NCBI RefSeq assembly: GCF_003173595.1 | Contig: NZ_QGNZ01000003.1 | Coordinates: 558,001-622,000, forward strand | Reading direction: 5' to 3' | DNA: 64,000 nt | Source: Pedobacter yonginensis | GTDB lineage: Bacteria > Bacteroidota > Bacteroidia > Sphingobacteriales > Sphingobacteriaceae | In this document: positions 26,399-35,533 of the stretch, in pieces | How the letters are laid out: every line of letters starts with the position of its first letter | Numbering within the stretch: the first letter of the stretch is position 1 | Notes under the pieces: model-generated | The model's database searches: none | What the model was told of the DNA's origin: nothing | The model's input: the letters and a program-made list of their open reading frames with translations, nothing else | Made by a program: the position numbers and the translations under genes

Positions 26399-27142
26399 AT
26401 GATCAAGTGTATTGCAATAGATGACCAACAGGATTCACTAAGTGGATTAGAGCAGTACATTTCAGATACACCTCATCTCAACTTAATTGCGAGCTACACC
26501 AACCCGCTAATCGCTTTGAATGAGATTCCAAAAAATCCCAATGTAGAACTCATCTTTGTTGACATTAACATGCCTCACATTTCGGGCTTAGAGCTGGCAA
26601 AGGCAATTAGGGCAAAAACTAAGAAACTTATTTTTACAACATCACATCAAGAGTATGCATTTGAAGCATTTGAAGCAGAAGCGGATGCCTATTTATTAAA
26701 ACCATATAGCTATGCCAAATTTTTGCTCACCACTAATCGCCTCTTCAATGATGTTACCGAAACGCCTGCTTTCAAAGAAAATGGCAAAAAAGACGAGTAT
26801 TTCCTTGTCAAAAACAAAGAAGAAGAACATAAAACCGTATTGGTAAGGTATGATGAAATTGTAGCTTTCGAAAGTTTTCACAACTACGTAAAAATACACA
26901 CCACAAAAAAAACAATTATTGCATACCTAAGCCTAAAAGATGTTAGAGAACAGCTCGATTTAGATGGTAGATTTATCCAATTGCACCGAGGTTACATCAT
27001 TGCAGTAGGCCAAATTCAGCATATAGAAAGCAATAAAATCACATTGAGCAACAAAATTAATTTCAACGTGGGCGATATTTATCAGCCAGAGTTTAGGGAA
27101 TTCTTAACCAATAAAATCATCACCAGTAATCGAAAAAAATAG
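26399..27142 (+). CDS. LytTR-family response regulator
   Basis: 247 residues. The receiver domain (1-120) has the acidic pair in CIAIDDQQ, the phosphoacceptor Asp in LIFVDINMP and the conserved Lys in DAYLLKPYS. The LytTR DNA-binding domain (about 145-240) reads VLVRYDEIVAFESFHNYVKIHT and LDGRFIQLHRGYIIAV. It is coupled to the sensor kinase gene 3 bp downstream, giving a LytS/LytR-like pair. Targets are unknown. Confidence 0.95.
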   Translation: MIKCIAIDDQQDSLSGLEQYISDTPHLNLIASYTNPLIALNEIPKNPNVELIFVDINMPHISGLELAKAIRAKTKKLIFTTSHQEYAFEAFEAEADAYLLKPYSYAKFLLTTNRLFNDVTETPAFKENGKKDEYFLVKNKEEEHKTVLVRYDEIVAFESFHNYVKIHTTKKTIIAYLSLKDVREQLDLDGRFIQLHRGYIIAVGQIQHIESNKITLSNKINFNVGDIYQPEFREFLTNKIITSNRKK

Positions 27143-27145
27143 TTA

Positions 27146-28315
27146 ATGGCTGCACATCGTTTAAGTTGGCATGGATCGATTATAAACTGGCTTTCTACCC
27201 GAAAGGTCCATTTTATATCATGGGCAATTTTTATTACTTGGGAGGCCGTCATTGTCGGGCTAATTTTTGGCAAATACGGCACCATTGCGAACTACACCAT
27301 CCACTACGCCATAAACATCTTTATTTTTTATGCCCAAGCCTATCTTCTGGGCAAGGCCCTGCAATTTCCTAAAAGCACCGTTTGGAAATTGCCTCTTTTT
27401 ATTGCGCTTGAAATTACAGCCTACATTGTGTTTGTGTATTACCTAGATACCTTCTTGTACCTTTACACCAACGTACTAGACGGTAAGCCCAATGCATCAG
27501 ATAAAGTACGCATTTTAACACTTTTGTGGAGGTGCTTATTTTTTATGTTTTTTGGAACCGGCTACTATTTTTTAATTACGTATTTATCCGAAAAAAAAGA
27601 AAAAGAACGTATTGATAAGCAAAGGTTTTTAGTGCTTTTAGAAAAAGAAAAAACAGAAAAACAATTGGCTTTGGCCCAAAATGCACTTCTACAAGCTCAA
27701 ATTAACCCCCATTTATTATTCAATACTTTAGAATTTCTGTATCAAAGGTTGAAAAATAACGCCCCAAATGATGCACAGGCAATGCTTTACCTTTCCGAGC
27801 TCATGCGTTATGCAGCATCTGCCGATGGTACAAAAAGTTTTCTGGCTTTGGGCCATGAAATTGCTCAATGCGAGAACCTTATCTTATTACATGGAATTAC
27901 AGATGGCCAGCTTTTCAACGGATTTGCTTATGCCCCTGATGTAGAAGATTTATCATTCATTCCTTTGGTATTAGTAACCGTTTTAGAAAACATGTTTAAA
28001 CACGGAGATTTACAAAGCGAGTCTGTTAGGGCTGAATTGAGTGTTTATCAAAACGACGAATCGCTTATAATAGAAAGCATAAATGCGACAAGAGCCTTCC
28101 CTCACAGAGAAGGCCTCTCATCTGGCTTAAAAAACATTAAAAACAGGCTTCTACATGCCTACGGAACACAGGCAAGCTTAAGAACTGAGCAAACCGAACA
28201 CGCCTTTAAATTAACTATTAGGGTGGAAAAACATGCTATAAAACTGCATAGCAATAGTTTATTTGAAATGGTGCAGCAGTCAGCACAACCAATGTTAACA
28301 GCCGCAAAAAAATAA
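27146..28315 (+). CDS. LytS-like sensor histidine kinase
   Basis: 389 residues. Four hydrophobic segments occupy about residues 20-145, followed by a coiled-coil linker (KEKERIDKQRFLVLLEKEK) and the His_kinase domain with phosphoacceptor in AQINPHLLFNTLEFLY, then a divergent ATPase domain (VLVTVLENMFKHG as N box; SSGLKNIKNRL as G box). No large extracytoplasmic sensor is visible, so the membrane part itself may sense the signal. Cotranscribed with the response regulator. Confidence 0.93.
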   Translation: MAAHRLSWHGSIINWLSTRKVHFISWAIFITWEAVIVGLIFGKYGTIANYTIHYAINIFIFYAQAYLLGKALQFPKSTVWKLPLFIALEITAYIVFVYYLDTFLYLYTNVLDGKPNASDKVRILTLLWRCLFFMFFGTGYYFLITYLSEKKEKERIDKQRFLVLLEKEKTEKQLALAQNALLQAQINPHLLFNTLEFLYQRLKNNAPNDAQAMLYLSELMRYAASADGTKSFLALGHEIAQCENLILLHGITDGQLFNGFAYAPDVEDLSFIPLVLVTVLENMFKHGDLQSESVRAELSVYQNDESLIIESINATRAFPHREGLSSGLKNIKNRLLHAYGTQASLRTEQTEHAFKLTIRVEKHAIKLHSNSLFEMVQQSAQPMLTAAKK

Positions 28316-28426
28316 GCCATTACACATTAGGCCGTCACCACTCAACAGCGGATAAAATCTTCAAAAAAATTTGGTAGTTCGAATATAAGCTATTACCTTG
28401 TACCTCGAGAGCGTTAATTTAGATTT

Positions 28427-28462
28427 GGGCGCATGAGATTTCATTTCATGTGCCCTTTTTTA
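28427..28462 (+). terminator. Terminator of the two-component operon
   Basis: GGGCGCATGA (28427-28436) pairs with TCATGTGCCC (28446-28455) with one G-T, followed by TTTTTTATTT. Confidence 0.75.
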
Positions 28463-28849
28463 TTTGAAGCCAACCGTAACAATTCTTAAAACCTGATTGG
28501 TTAGAAAGTAATTGACCTCCTACGCTGTATCAACCTAAGTTCGGGATAGCAAAATTTTCTTTTAAAACTGTATAAGAGCGTCAATCAAATTCAGAGAGAC
28601 AACTTCCAACAACCATCTGTTAAATTTATCCATCATGCTAAATTTACTTCAGCATCTTAATGGATATTGATTTGCTTTGTTCTTTCGCCCTTAGAGATTA
28701 AACCGAACTCACGTTGATTAGACAAACAAATGGTATAAAAAATGGCCTCAATCGGCGCACGTCGCCGTTTGAAACCATTAAATATTTGTTTTACCTAAAA
28801 GTGATTATGAAATGCACTCGCTAGAGATTTACCCTTTATCTCAACGACA
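28463..28849. other. Intergenic region with short hairpins
   Basis: No gene is recognised. At 28631-28664 lies a copy of the ATGCTGAA..TTCAGCAT hairpin family that also occurs at 39047-39077. At 28753-28767 the GC-rich CGGCG-CACGT-CGCCG forms a small perfect hairpin without a T run. The block looks like a collection of repeat remnants. Confidence 0.5.
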
Positions 28850-29740
28850 TTAAAACTGGACGCCCAATAACCACATGTTCTCTACGTAGTTAATTTTCTG
28901 ACTGGCCTTATCATACTCATCCCAACCGGTGGTATGAATTTGAGTTAGATTGGTTGCGCCTAACTTCGTTGTGTTTTGGAGGTAAACGTGTTTCCAGATG
29001 TAAAACTTTAAACCAATTTTCGCCGAAATGCCATAGCCAGAAATATTCCAATGGTTGTTTCTACCCAAACCAAATAAGCGCACATCAGATCGTGGCACCA
29101 TCAATCCGCCGCCTAAACCGGTTTCTAAAGTTAACGAAGTATTTCCACCGGGAGCAACCCAAATATCATCATAACGCTCTACCTCTATATTTGCATAGTT
29201 AAATCCATCGGTATGTTCAAAGGTTAAAATATTGTCTTTAACATCAATAGTTTGTCCATTATAATCGCCGGCTAATGCGCCCGTAGAAACATTTTCTGGA
29301 GTGATGTTCGCACCAATATGTCCGCTAATGGAAACGCGTTGAGGAATATCCATCACATATTTCATGTGATCCCAACCAATCGAAATGCTATAATTATCTT
29401 TAATAAAGTAACCAACACGAATGTTATACTGTGGCACGGTAACCAAACCCGGATTTAAATATGCCCAGCTCAATTTTGATTGTCTATCATGCGCAACAAC
29501 ATCATGTAAGGTAAAATCATAGTTTGGACCCTGAAAGCGAATATCGCTTTTATCAAACCACGAATGGTTGTATCCCCAATGGAAGAAAAAATCGCCCTTA
29601 CGAGAGAAATTTCTTTTATGTTCCGGATTAAATAAACTTCTTGATGGTCGGTTTTTGTTTACTGATGAGGTTTGAGTTTCTTGGGCTTGCATCCGCTTCC
29701 CAAATAAAAGCGCTAAGCATAAAATGGTAATTTTCTTCAC
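28850..29740 (-). CDS. Probable outer membrane beta-barrel protein
   Basis: 296 residues. A signal peptide (MKKITILCLALLFG..MQAQ) is followed by strand-like segments rich in aromatic residues (FFFHWGYNHSWFDKS, YNIRVGYFIKDNYSISIGWD, LGGGLMVPRSDVRLFGLGR) and the C-terminus ends in aromatic-hydrophobic MWLLGVQF, as expected for a barrel closing strand. The start codon is GTG at 29740. No family name can be given. The next gene upstream on the strand also encodes an envelope protein. Confidence 0.7.
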   Translation of the reverse strand: MKKITILCLALLFGKRMQAQETQTSSVNKNRPSRSLFNPEHKRNFSRKGDFFFHWGYNHSWFDKSDIRFQGPNYDFTLHDVVAHDRQSKLSWAYLNPGLVTVPQYNIRVGYFIKDNYSISIGWDHMKYVMDIPQRVSISGHIGANITPENVSTGALAGDYNGQTIDVKDNILTFEHTDGFNYANIEVERYDDIWVAPGGNTSLTLETGLGGGLMVPRSDVRLFGLGRNNHWNISGYGISAKIGLKFYIWKHVYLQNTTKLGATNLTQIHTTGWDEYDKASQKINYVENMWLLGVQF

Positions 29741-29825
29741 GACGCAAATTGAACGAAAAGCTTCGTTATTTACAAATTTTTAACAACCTGAGCAGTTAAT
29801 GCCAATCAATATGACTTTACGTTAA

Positions 29826-30572
29826 TTAAAAGCGTGTATAAATAGCAAACTGTACTACATTGTTTATGGTATTGTTTTGCGCACCGTGCTGAGCCTGATT
29901 TAGATAACCAAGTTCCAAATCAAAAGATTTAGAAAATCTATAGCCACCAGCAAGATACAGCCTGTTTTGATCAAACAAACTATTATTTACCTTTTCCTTA
30001 TTTTGAATATTTAGAAAAACTTCATTTTGCAGGGCAACGAAAGCACCCTTTGTAAAAGTTGGGGTTGCTTTTTGTAAGGGTTTAATCAATCTAAAGAAAT
30101 AGCGCAGTCGCTGAGAAAAGTAATCAGGATCGGTATTGGTTGCCACAAAATTACGCTCTACAAATCGTTGCTCTAGCCTAAACCTATGCGAGGCAAATAC
30201 CGATTTTATTTTATGTGTTAAGATATACTGTTCCCAAATGCGCTGTTCGTTAATGGTAGATTTAGCCACAATGCCCGATGTGGCATCAAACAAACTCAAA
30301 TCTTTAAAATAGGTTTGTACGAGGGCATAACCCAGTGTAACGTTTTGATTTTTATTGATATAATAGGTTAAACCTGGCCGTATTAATGTATTTCTCAAAT
30401 GATCCCAATCATCGGCAGAGCGCAATTGAACATCTAAATGCAAACCCCATTTTTCGTTAAACTTTGTGCTATTTAAAAAAAATAACCAACCAGAATTTTG
30501 ATGTTGAGTTTGTGCATTCACCTTGGCAAAAGAAAATAGAAGTATTGCAAAGAGTATAGATATTCTTTTCAT
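29826..30572 (-). CDS. DUF2490 domain-containing protein
   Basis: 248 residues. Signal peptide ends near VNAQ (about residue 20). The body matches the DUF2490 group: SGWLFFLNSTKFNEKWGLHLDVQLR, then RLEQRFVER and RLRYFFRLIKPL, and an F-terminated last strand (VVQFAIYTRF). Predicted outer membrane barrel of unknown role. It is 85 bp upstream of the barrel gene at 28850-29740 on the same strand; a joint transcript is possible. Confidence 0.83.
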   Translation of the reverse strand: MKRISILFAILLFSFAKVNAQTQHQNSGWLFFLNSTKFNEKWGLHLDVQLRSADDWDHLRNTLIRPGLTYYINKNQNVTLGYALVQTYFKDLSLFDATSGIVAKSTINEQRIWEQYILTHKIKSVFASHRFRLEQRFVERNFVATNTDPDYFSQRLRYFFRLIKPLQKATPTFTKGAFVALQNEVFLNIQNKEKVNNSLFDQNRLYLAGGYRFSKSFDLELGYLNQAQHGAQNNTINNVVQFAIYTRF

Positions 30573-30679
30573 AGTTTAATCTGGACGTTCTTATCTGATT
30601 GGCTAAAATAAGAGAAAAATAACAAAGGCGAAATTTATAATCTACACTGTTACATTTAAAGCGGTTTATTTAAATTTCA

Positions 30680-30711
30680 TTGAAGTGTAAACGATTAAAA
30701 ATTTATCTTCG
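30680..30711 (+). promoter_or_regulatory. Candidate promoter of fabV
   Basis: TTG at 30680-30682 and TATCTTCG at 30704-30711 with 21 bp between them. The leader would be about 80 nt. Weaker match than the LytTR promoter. Confidence 0.35.
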
Positions 30712-30795
30712 TTAAAGATTTGGTTAATGGATTACAAATGAATCCTTAACATTTAAGCAGATTTAAAATTACAAAACATAAAAAATCACAACAAA

Positions 30796-31989
30796 ATGAT
30801 TATTGAACCGAGAATGAGGGGCTTTATCTGTTTAACCGCACATCCCGATGGTTGCGCTCAAAACGTAAAGAATCAAATTGAATATGTAAAATCAAAAGGT
30901 GCCATTAACGGCCCTAAAAAAGTTTTGGTAATTGGCGCCTCTACAGGCTTTGGCTTAGCTTCAAGAATTACGGCTGCTTATGGCTCTGGTGCAGCAACCA
31001 TTGGCGTGTTTTTCGAAAAAGCACCTTCAGAAGGCAAAACAGCTTCGCCAGGCTGGTACAATAGTGCCGCTTTTGAAAAAGAAGCACATGCCGCTGGCCT
31101 ATACGCAAAGAGCATAAATGGTGATGCATTTTCGAAAGAAATTAAGGAAAAAACTTTAGCCACAATTAAGGCAGATTTGGGTCAGGTGGATTTGGTGATT
31201 TACAGTTTGGCATCTCCAGTAAGAAAACATCCTGATACTGAAGTTTTACACCGTTCTACCCTAAAACCAATCGGTAACACATACACCAACAAAACAGTAG
31301 ATTTTCACACAGGCAATGTTACCGAAATCTCTATCGAACCCGCTAACGAAGAGGATATTGCGAACACAGTTGCTGTGATGGGTGGCGAAGATTGGGCCAT
31401 GTGGATTGATGCCTTAAAAGCCGAGAACCTTTTGGCTGAGGGCGCTACCACTGTTGCCTATTCTTACATCGGTCCAGCCTTAACCGAACCAGTTTACCGT
31501 AAAGGAACCATCGGCAGAGCTAAAGATGATTTAGAGGCAACTGCTTTTAAAATCAGCGATAAGCTTGAAGATATTGATGGTAAAGCTTATGTATCCGTAA
31601 ACAAGGCATTGGTAACGCAGGCTAGCTCAGCTATTCCGGTAATACCGCTATACATTTCTCTGTTATACAAAGTGATGAAAGCAGAAGGAATACATGAAGG
31701 AACCATTGAGCAAATACAACGCTTATATGCCGAAAGATTATATACAGGCAGCCCAATTCCTGTTGATGAACAAGGAAGAATTAGAATAGATGATTGGGAA
31801 ATGCGCGAAGATGTTCAAGCTAAAGTAGCCGAACTTTGGGACGCCGCCACCACAGAAACATTACCTGCAATAGGTGATTTGCCAGGTTACAGATCTGATT
31901 TCTTAAGCTTATTTGGTTTCGAAATTGATCATGTTGACTATAAAAAAGATGCAAATGAGCTGGTAGCGATTGAAGGTTTGGTAGATTAA
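30796..31989 (+). CDS. fabV: Enoyl-ACP reductase FabV (trans-2-enoyl reductase)
   Basis: Reduces trans-2-enoyl-ACP to acyl-ACP with NADH in the last step of fatty acid elongation. 397 residues, normal for FabV. The N-terminal MIIEPRMRGFICLTAHPDGC is diagnostic, with dinucleotide-binding VIGASTGFGLASRI and the active-site Tyr-x8-Lys in PVYRKGTIGRAK. FabV enzymes are naturally much less sensitive to triclosan than FabI. Whether another enoyl reductase exists elsewhere in the genome cannot be seen. Monocistronic. Confidence 0.96.
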   Translation: MIIEPRMRGFICLTAHPDGCAQNVKNQIEYVKSKGAINGPKKVLVIGASTGFGLASRITAAYGSGAATIGVFFEKAPSEGKTASPGWYNSAAFEKEAHAAGLYAKSINGDAFSKEIKEKTLATIKADLGQVDLVIYSLASPVRKHPDTEVLHRSTLKPIGNTYTNKTVDFHTGNVTEISIEPANEEDIANTVAVMGGEDWAMWIDALKAENLLAEGATTVAYSYIGPALTEPVYRKGTIGRAKDDLEATAFKISDKLEDIDGKAYVSVNKALVTQASSAIPVIPLYISLLYKVMKAEGIHEGTIEQIQRLYAERLYTGSPIPVDEQGRIRIDDWEMREDVQAKVAELWDAATTETLPAIGDLPGYRSDFLSLFGFEIDHVDYKKDANELVAIEGLVD

Positions 31990-32097
31990 CAAATCCTGTG
32001 GGTTAAAACCAAACAAAACGCTATTACCGATAGCAATTACAAATACGATTAATATAACGGTTGGCGATTTCGTCAGCCGTTTTTAATGTAAAATGAT

Positions 32098-32664
32098 ATG
32101 AATTTCGATTTACAACCTACATTAGAAAATGATTTGATTAAAGTTGTACCTCTTGAAGAGGAAAATTTTGAGGCCTTATACGCAGTGGCTTCCGATCCGT
32201 TGATTTGGGAACAACATCCTAATAAAAATCGGTATCAACGGGCGGTATTCCAAACCTTTTTTAAAGGTGCAATGGAATCGAAAGGTGCCTTTATTGTTTA
32301 CGATAAACCCAGCGGAAGGCTTGTTGGAAGTTCTAGGTATTACGAGTCCGAAGAACTAAGCAATTCTATTGCCGTTGGATACACTTTTATTGGCAGAGAT
32401 TTTTGGGGTAAGGGACATAATGCCGCTTTAAAGCAGTTGATGTTCGATTATGCCTTTCAGTTTGTAGATCATATTATTTTGCACATTGGTGCTACAAATT
32501 TCCGTTCGCAAAAGGCTAGCGAAAAATTAGGAGCCTTAAAAGTAGGTGAGCTCGAAGTTGCCTATTATGGTGAAGCCATAAAATTAAACTTTATTTATCA
32601 AGTGGATAAATCAAAGTGGCAAACGATTAAAAACAACCATTTACAAAAACCTAACTCGCTGTAA
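32098..32664 (+). CDS. GNAT family N-acetyltransferase
   Basis: 188 residues, of the RimJ/RimL-like Acetyltransf_3 type: VPLEEENFEALYAVASDP at the start, then GYTFIGRDFWGKGHNAALKQ, the acetyl-CoA binding segment, and NFRSQKASEKLGALKVGE. Transfers an acetyl group to an amine; the substrate is unknown. It follows fabV by 109 bp and may have its own promoter. Confidence 0.88.
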   Translation: MNFDLQPTLENDLIKVVPLEEENFEALYAVASDPLIWEQHPNKNRYQRAVFQTFFKGAMESKGAFIVYDKPSGRLVGSSRYYESEELSNSIAVGYTFIGRDFWGKGHNAALKQLMFDYAFQFVDHIILHIGATNFRSQKASEKLGALKVGELEVAYYGEAIKLNFIYQVDKSKWQTIKNNHLQKPNSL

Positions 32665-32745
32665 ATATAAAAGTTATGGCATTAAGCTGACGTATTCAAA
32701 AGCATCATCTTTTGGAATAAAATCGTGTTTCTGCTTTAGGATTGT

Positions 32746-32753
32746 TATATTTG
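32746..32753 (+). promoter_or_regulatory. -7 box upstream of the cold-shock-domain gene
   Basis: TATATTTG fully matches TAnnTTTG, 50 bp before the start codon at 32804. No -33 TTTG is found at the usual distance, so this is a weak call. Confidence 0.3.
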
Positions 32754-32803
32754 TATAATTCCCCCGCACTCATCACACATAAAACAAAAACAATTAATAA
32801 AAT

Positions 32804-33256
32804 ATGGCTAAATCTCAAGCAACGTACAGTAAAAAAGAGAACGAAAAAAAACGATTAAAAAAACAAAAAGACAAACAAGAGAAAAAAGAAGAGCGTCAAT
32901 CTAATGCAAAAAAAGGCCTAGCCCTTGAAGAAATGTTTGCATACGTTGATGAAAATGGTAACATTTCATCTACTCCACCAGATCCCAAAAAGAAGAAAGT
33001 ATTCAACATTGAGGATGTTCAAATTGGTATAACAAGACAAGAAGACATCATAGACGAAAACCCAGTTAAAAAAGGAACAGTAACTTTCTTTAACGATAGC
33101 AAGGGTTATGGTTTTATTAAAAATACAGAAACTCAAGACAGTATTTTTGTTCACGCCAACGGTTTAGTAACACAAATTAAAGAAGGCGATAAAGTAACTT
33201 TCGAAGTAGAGATGGGACAAAAAGGCCCTACTGCTGTTAAAGTATCAAAGGTTTAA
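32804..33256 (+). CDS. Cold-shock-domain protein with charged N-terminal extension
   Basis: 150 residues. The C-terminal 65 residues form a cold shock domain with RNP1 (KGYGFIKN) and RNP2 (SIFVHAN), which binds single-stranded nucleic acid. The first 45 residues are very rich in Lys and Glu (KKENEKKRLKKQKDKQEKK), probably a helical, disordered tail; a linker with EEMFAYVDENGNISS follows. This extended form is widespread in Bacteroidota and is about twice the size of CspA. Likely an RNA chaperone or translation-associated factor. Confidence 0.9.
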   Translation: MAKSQATYSKKENEKKRLKKQKDKQEKKEERQSNAKKGLALEEMFAYVDENGNISSTPPDPKKKKVFNIEDVQIGITRQEDIIDENPVKKGTVTFFNDSKGYGFIKNTETQDSIFVHANGLVTQIKEGDKVTFEVEMGQKGPTAVKVSKV

Positions 33257-33551
33257 CAAACCATTAATTCTCTTTGCAATCATTTGCAACCCGTTAAAAT
33301 TTTGCAGACCCAGTTCTGCTGCGCTAGGTTTTATAACCATTTATAATTCCGTCTATTTAAGAATAAAACCTTGCGCATAATTTTTTCCTTTTACAATTTC
33401 CTGTCTATAAAAAAAACAGATTCCAATTTAGGAAGATTTACTGTTGTTATGTTTGGTGAGCCATAAACATAGGCTGGGCTGTGTTTTGACTTAAGTCGCC
33501 CAATCATACAATGTGCTACAGCACCTGCAAATTTTGAGGTAAACAGATGTA

Positions 33552-33781
33552 CTTGGAAATGAACGCTCAGCATTCCAATTGAAACACCTGCCCCGCTTTT
33601 ACTGCTGCAAATTTGAAAAAAATTGGCATTCGTGCAATCGGGTTTATAATTTAAGGCTGGTGCCATGCAGAAGCCTCATCCTCAAACCCCATTGTAGTGG
33701 CATACCCTGATTTTTCAATCAGAGATATAACGAAAAGCGGGACTGCATATCCCGAAATATAACTGAACGCTCGTTTCCAAA
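33552..33781. mobile_element. MITE-like element with 19-bp inverted ends, copy 1
   Basis: The left end (33552-33570) and the reverse complement of the right end (33763-33781) agree at all but a few of 19 positions: consensus TTTGGAAAyGArCGyTCAG. The interior has a GC-rich palindromic block related to 55.1 kb (AGTCCCGCTTTTCG on the minus strand). There is no coding capacity, so it can at most be a non-autonomous element. Confidence 0.6.
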
Positions 33782-33831
33782 AAAATACAGAGTGTGCTAC
33801 AGCACCTGCAAATTTGAATTAAGCAGATATA

Positions 33832-34060
33832 TTTGGAAATGAACGCTCAGCATTCCAATTGAAACACCTGCCCCGCTTTTACTGCTGCCAATTTGAAAAA
33901 AATTGGCATTTGTGCAATCGGATTTATAATTTTAGGCTGATGCCATACTGAACCCTCCTTCTCAAACCCGATTGTAGTGGCATCCCCTGATTTTTCATCA
34001 GGGATATAACGAAAAGCGGGACTGCACATCCCGAAGAATTACTGAACGCTCGTTTCCAAA
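33832..34060. mobile_element. MITE-like element with 19-bp inverted ends, copy 2
   Basis: Same structure as copy 1, 229 bp, ends at 33832-33850 and 34042-34060. The internal hairpin CCCTGAT-TTTTC-ATCAGGG is intact here and decayed in copy 1, so copy 2 is closer to an original form. The flanking 50-bp spacers on both sides are nearly identical. Confidence 0.6.
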
Positions 34061-34110
34061 AAAATACAAAGTGTGCTACAGCACCTGCAAATTTGAGGTA
34101 AGCAGATGTA

Positions 34111-34181
34111 TTTGGAAATGAACGCTCAGCATTCCAATTGAAACACCTGCCCCGAAGAATTAATGAACGCTCGTTTCCAAA
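34111..34181. mobile_element. MITE-like element, copy 3, internally deleted
   Basis: Only 71 bp: both ends (34111-34129 and 34163-34181) are retained while about 158 bp between CCTGCCCCG and AAGAATTAATGAACG are missing. Confidence 0.55.
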
Positions 34182-34335
34182 AAATTAATTGCCAAGTCTC
34201 AAATCTCATATTATTGGTAGAATTCCTGATCTCCCTACTATTGAATGAGTTACGATAAAAAATAAAAATATGTTAATCTCGGTGTGGAATTTGTGTACTA
34301 ACTTCATCATTACAGTACACACAAAGAAATACATT

Positions 34336-35022
34336 ATGAAAAAATTAATCGCAATTGCAATTGTTGCATTTTTAGGCTTATCAACAGTGATGGCCCAACA
34401 AGTAGATTTACGCAGAAAAATTAGCGTAAGTGGATCAGCAGAAACTGAAGTTACACCTGATATTATTTACATCAGCATTTCGCTTAAAGAGTATTTAAAC
34501 GGAAAGAAAAAAGTAGAAATTACCGAGTTAGAAAAACAACTGTATGCGGCCGTTCAAAAAGCGGGCATTGCAAAAGAAAATTTAACCATAAGCAATTTAA
34601 ACAGCTGGAATTACGCAACAGAGAAAAAGAAAAATCCTGATTTTTTAGCCAGCAAACAATATCGATTAAAAGTAAGCGACTTAAATAAATTTAATGGAAT
34701 TTTAGAAGCTATTGATGCGAAAGGTGTTGCGAGTACAAACATTGAAAGTTACGATTATTCTAAAATCGAAACTTTGAAAAAAGAACTAAAAATAAAGGCT
34801 TTATTGGCCGCAAAGGAAAAAGCAGCCTATATGGTTGAAGCACTTGGCGATAAATTAGGCGGCGTAATAGAAATACAAGATGGTGGCGACAATGTGATAC
34901 AACCTGTTTATAGAAACTACATGATGAAGGCCGAATCTGCAGATGCGCAAGCTGCACCAGAAATAGATTTCAAGAAAATTAAACTGAATTTCACTGTAAA
35001 TGCCGTTTTCGAAATCAAATAG
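34336..35022 (+). CDS. SIMPL domain-containing (DUF541) exported protein
   Basis: 228 residues from the ATG at 34336, which starts a clean signal peptide (MKKLIAIAIVAFLGLSTVMAQ); the ATG at 34270 would add 22 residues before it. The DUF541 core is recognisable: ISVSGSAETEVTPDIIYISI at the start, LKIKALLAAKEKAAYMVEALG in the middle and NFTVNAVFEIK at the end. Periplasmic or surface protein, related to BP26 and kinase-associated SIMPL proteins; function unclear. Followed by its own terminator. Confidence 0.88.
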   Translation: MKKLIAIAIVAFLGLSTVMAQQVDLRRKISVSGSAETEVTPDIIYISISLKEYLNGKKKVEITELEKQLYAAVQKAGIAKENLTISNLNSWNYATEKKKNPDFLASKQYRLKVSDLNKFNGILEAIDAKGVASTNIESYDYSKIETLKKELKIKALLAAKEKAAYMVEALGDKLGGVIEIQDGGDNVIQPVYRNYMMKAESADAQAAPEIDFKKIKLNFTVNAVFEIK

Positions 35023-35051
35023 CCGATTTAACATTTAAACACAGTCTTTTT

Positions 35052-35085
35052 AAAACCTACCAACACATTTTGGTAGGTTTTTTGT
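35052..35085 (+). terminator. Terminator of the SIMPL gene
   Basis: Perfect 12-bp arms AAAACCTACCAA and TTGGTAGGTTTT around CACATT, followed by TTTG. Confidence 0.9.
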
Positions 35086-35119
35086 TATGTAGTGAAAGAA
35101 TACTAAAAAAATTAACATT

Positions 35120-35431
35120 ATGAAAAAATTTATTTACACTCTAGCCCTAATTTTCACACTAGGCATTAGTTTTAATTCGGCTCAGGCTGCTAAGCCTGCA
35201 AAAAATCCAACTGAATTAACTGCTGAACAATCGGCGCAATTGGAAAGAATTAAAACCCGTGTTGAAGAAATTAGAGACATGGACAAATCTAACTTAACAC
35301 AAACAGAACGTAAAGCTTTACGTAAAGAGTTAAGAGAGATGAAAAATCAAGCTCGTGCAGTTTCTGGAGGTGTTTACCTTTCAGTTGGTGCAATTATCAT
35401 CATCATTTTATTGTTGATTTTGATTTTATAA
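35120..35431 (+). CDS. Small exported protein with C-terminal membrane anchor
   Basis: 103 residues. A signal peptide (ends near AQAAK, residue 24) is followed by a charged helical stretch (SAQLERIKTRVEEIRDMD, RKALRKELREMKNQA) likely to form a coiled coil, then a C-terminal hydrophobic tail made almost only of Ile and Leu (AIIIIILLLILIL). It should sit in the inner membrane with the helical part in the periplasm. Family not recognised. It lies between two strong terminators and so is a single-gene unit. Confidence 0.75.
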   Translation: MKKFIYTLALIFTLGISFNSAQAAKPAKNPTELTAEQSAQLERIKTRVEEIRDMDKSNLTQTERKALRKELREMKNQARAVSGGVYLSVGAIIIIILLLILIL

Positions 35432-35467
35432 TCACAAAAGAACAAAACACATCTACCTATAAAAAAT

Positions 35468-35505
35468 AAAAGCTTTGCAGAACTACACTGCAAAGCTTTT
35501 TGCTT
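35468..35505. terminator. Bidirectional terminator
   Basis: Perfect 13-bp arms AAAAGCTTTGCAG and CTGCAAAGCTTTT around AACTACA, with A-rich and T-rich flanks. Serves the small membrane protein gene and serS, which converge here. Confidence 0.92.
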
Positions 35506-35533
35506 TTACTTGGTTTTGAGCGTTGATTGATGT

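Larger units (their letters stand above)
33512..34181. repeat. Tandem array of ~280-bp noncoding repeat (2.4 copies)
   Basis: GTGCTACAGCACCTGCAAAT begins repeats near 33512, 33793 and 34072, giving periods of 281 and 279 bp. Each period consists of a ~50-bp spacer and an element with inverted ends, listed separately. The third repeat is shortened by an internal deletion. No open frame has natural composition. The remaining gap (33257-33511 and 34182-34335) shows no gene. Confidence 0.88.

Noticed and set aside
33391..34029. Two minus-strand open frames (91 and 60 codons) in the element array
   Set aside because: They are the same repeat translated twice, broken differently, with no protein-like composition.
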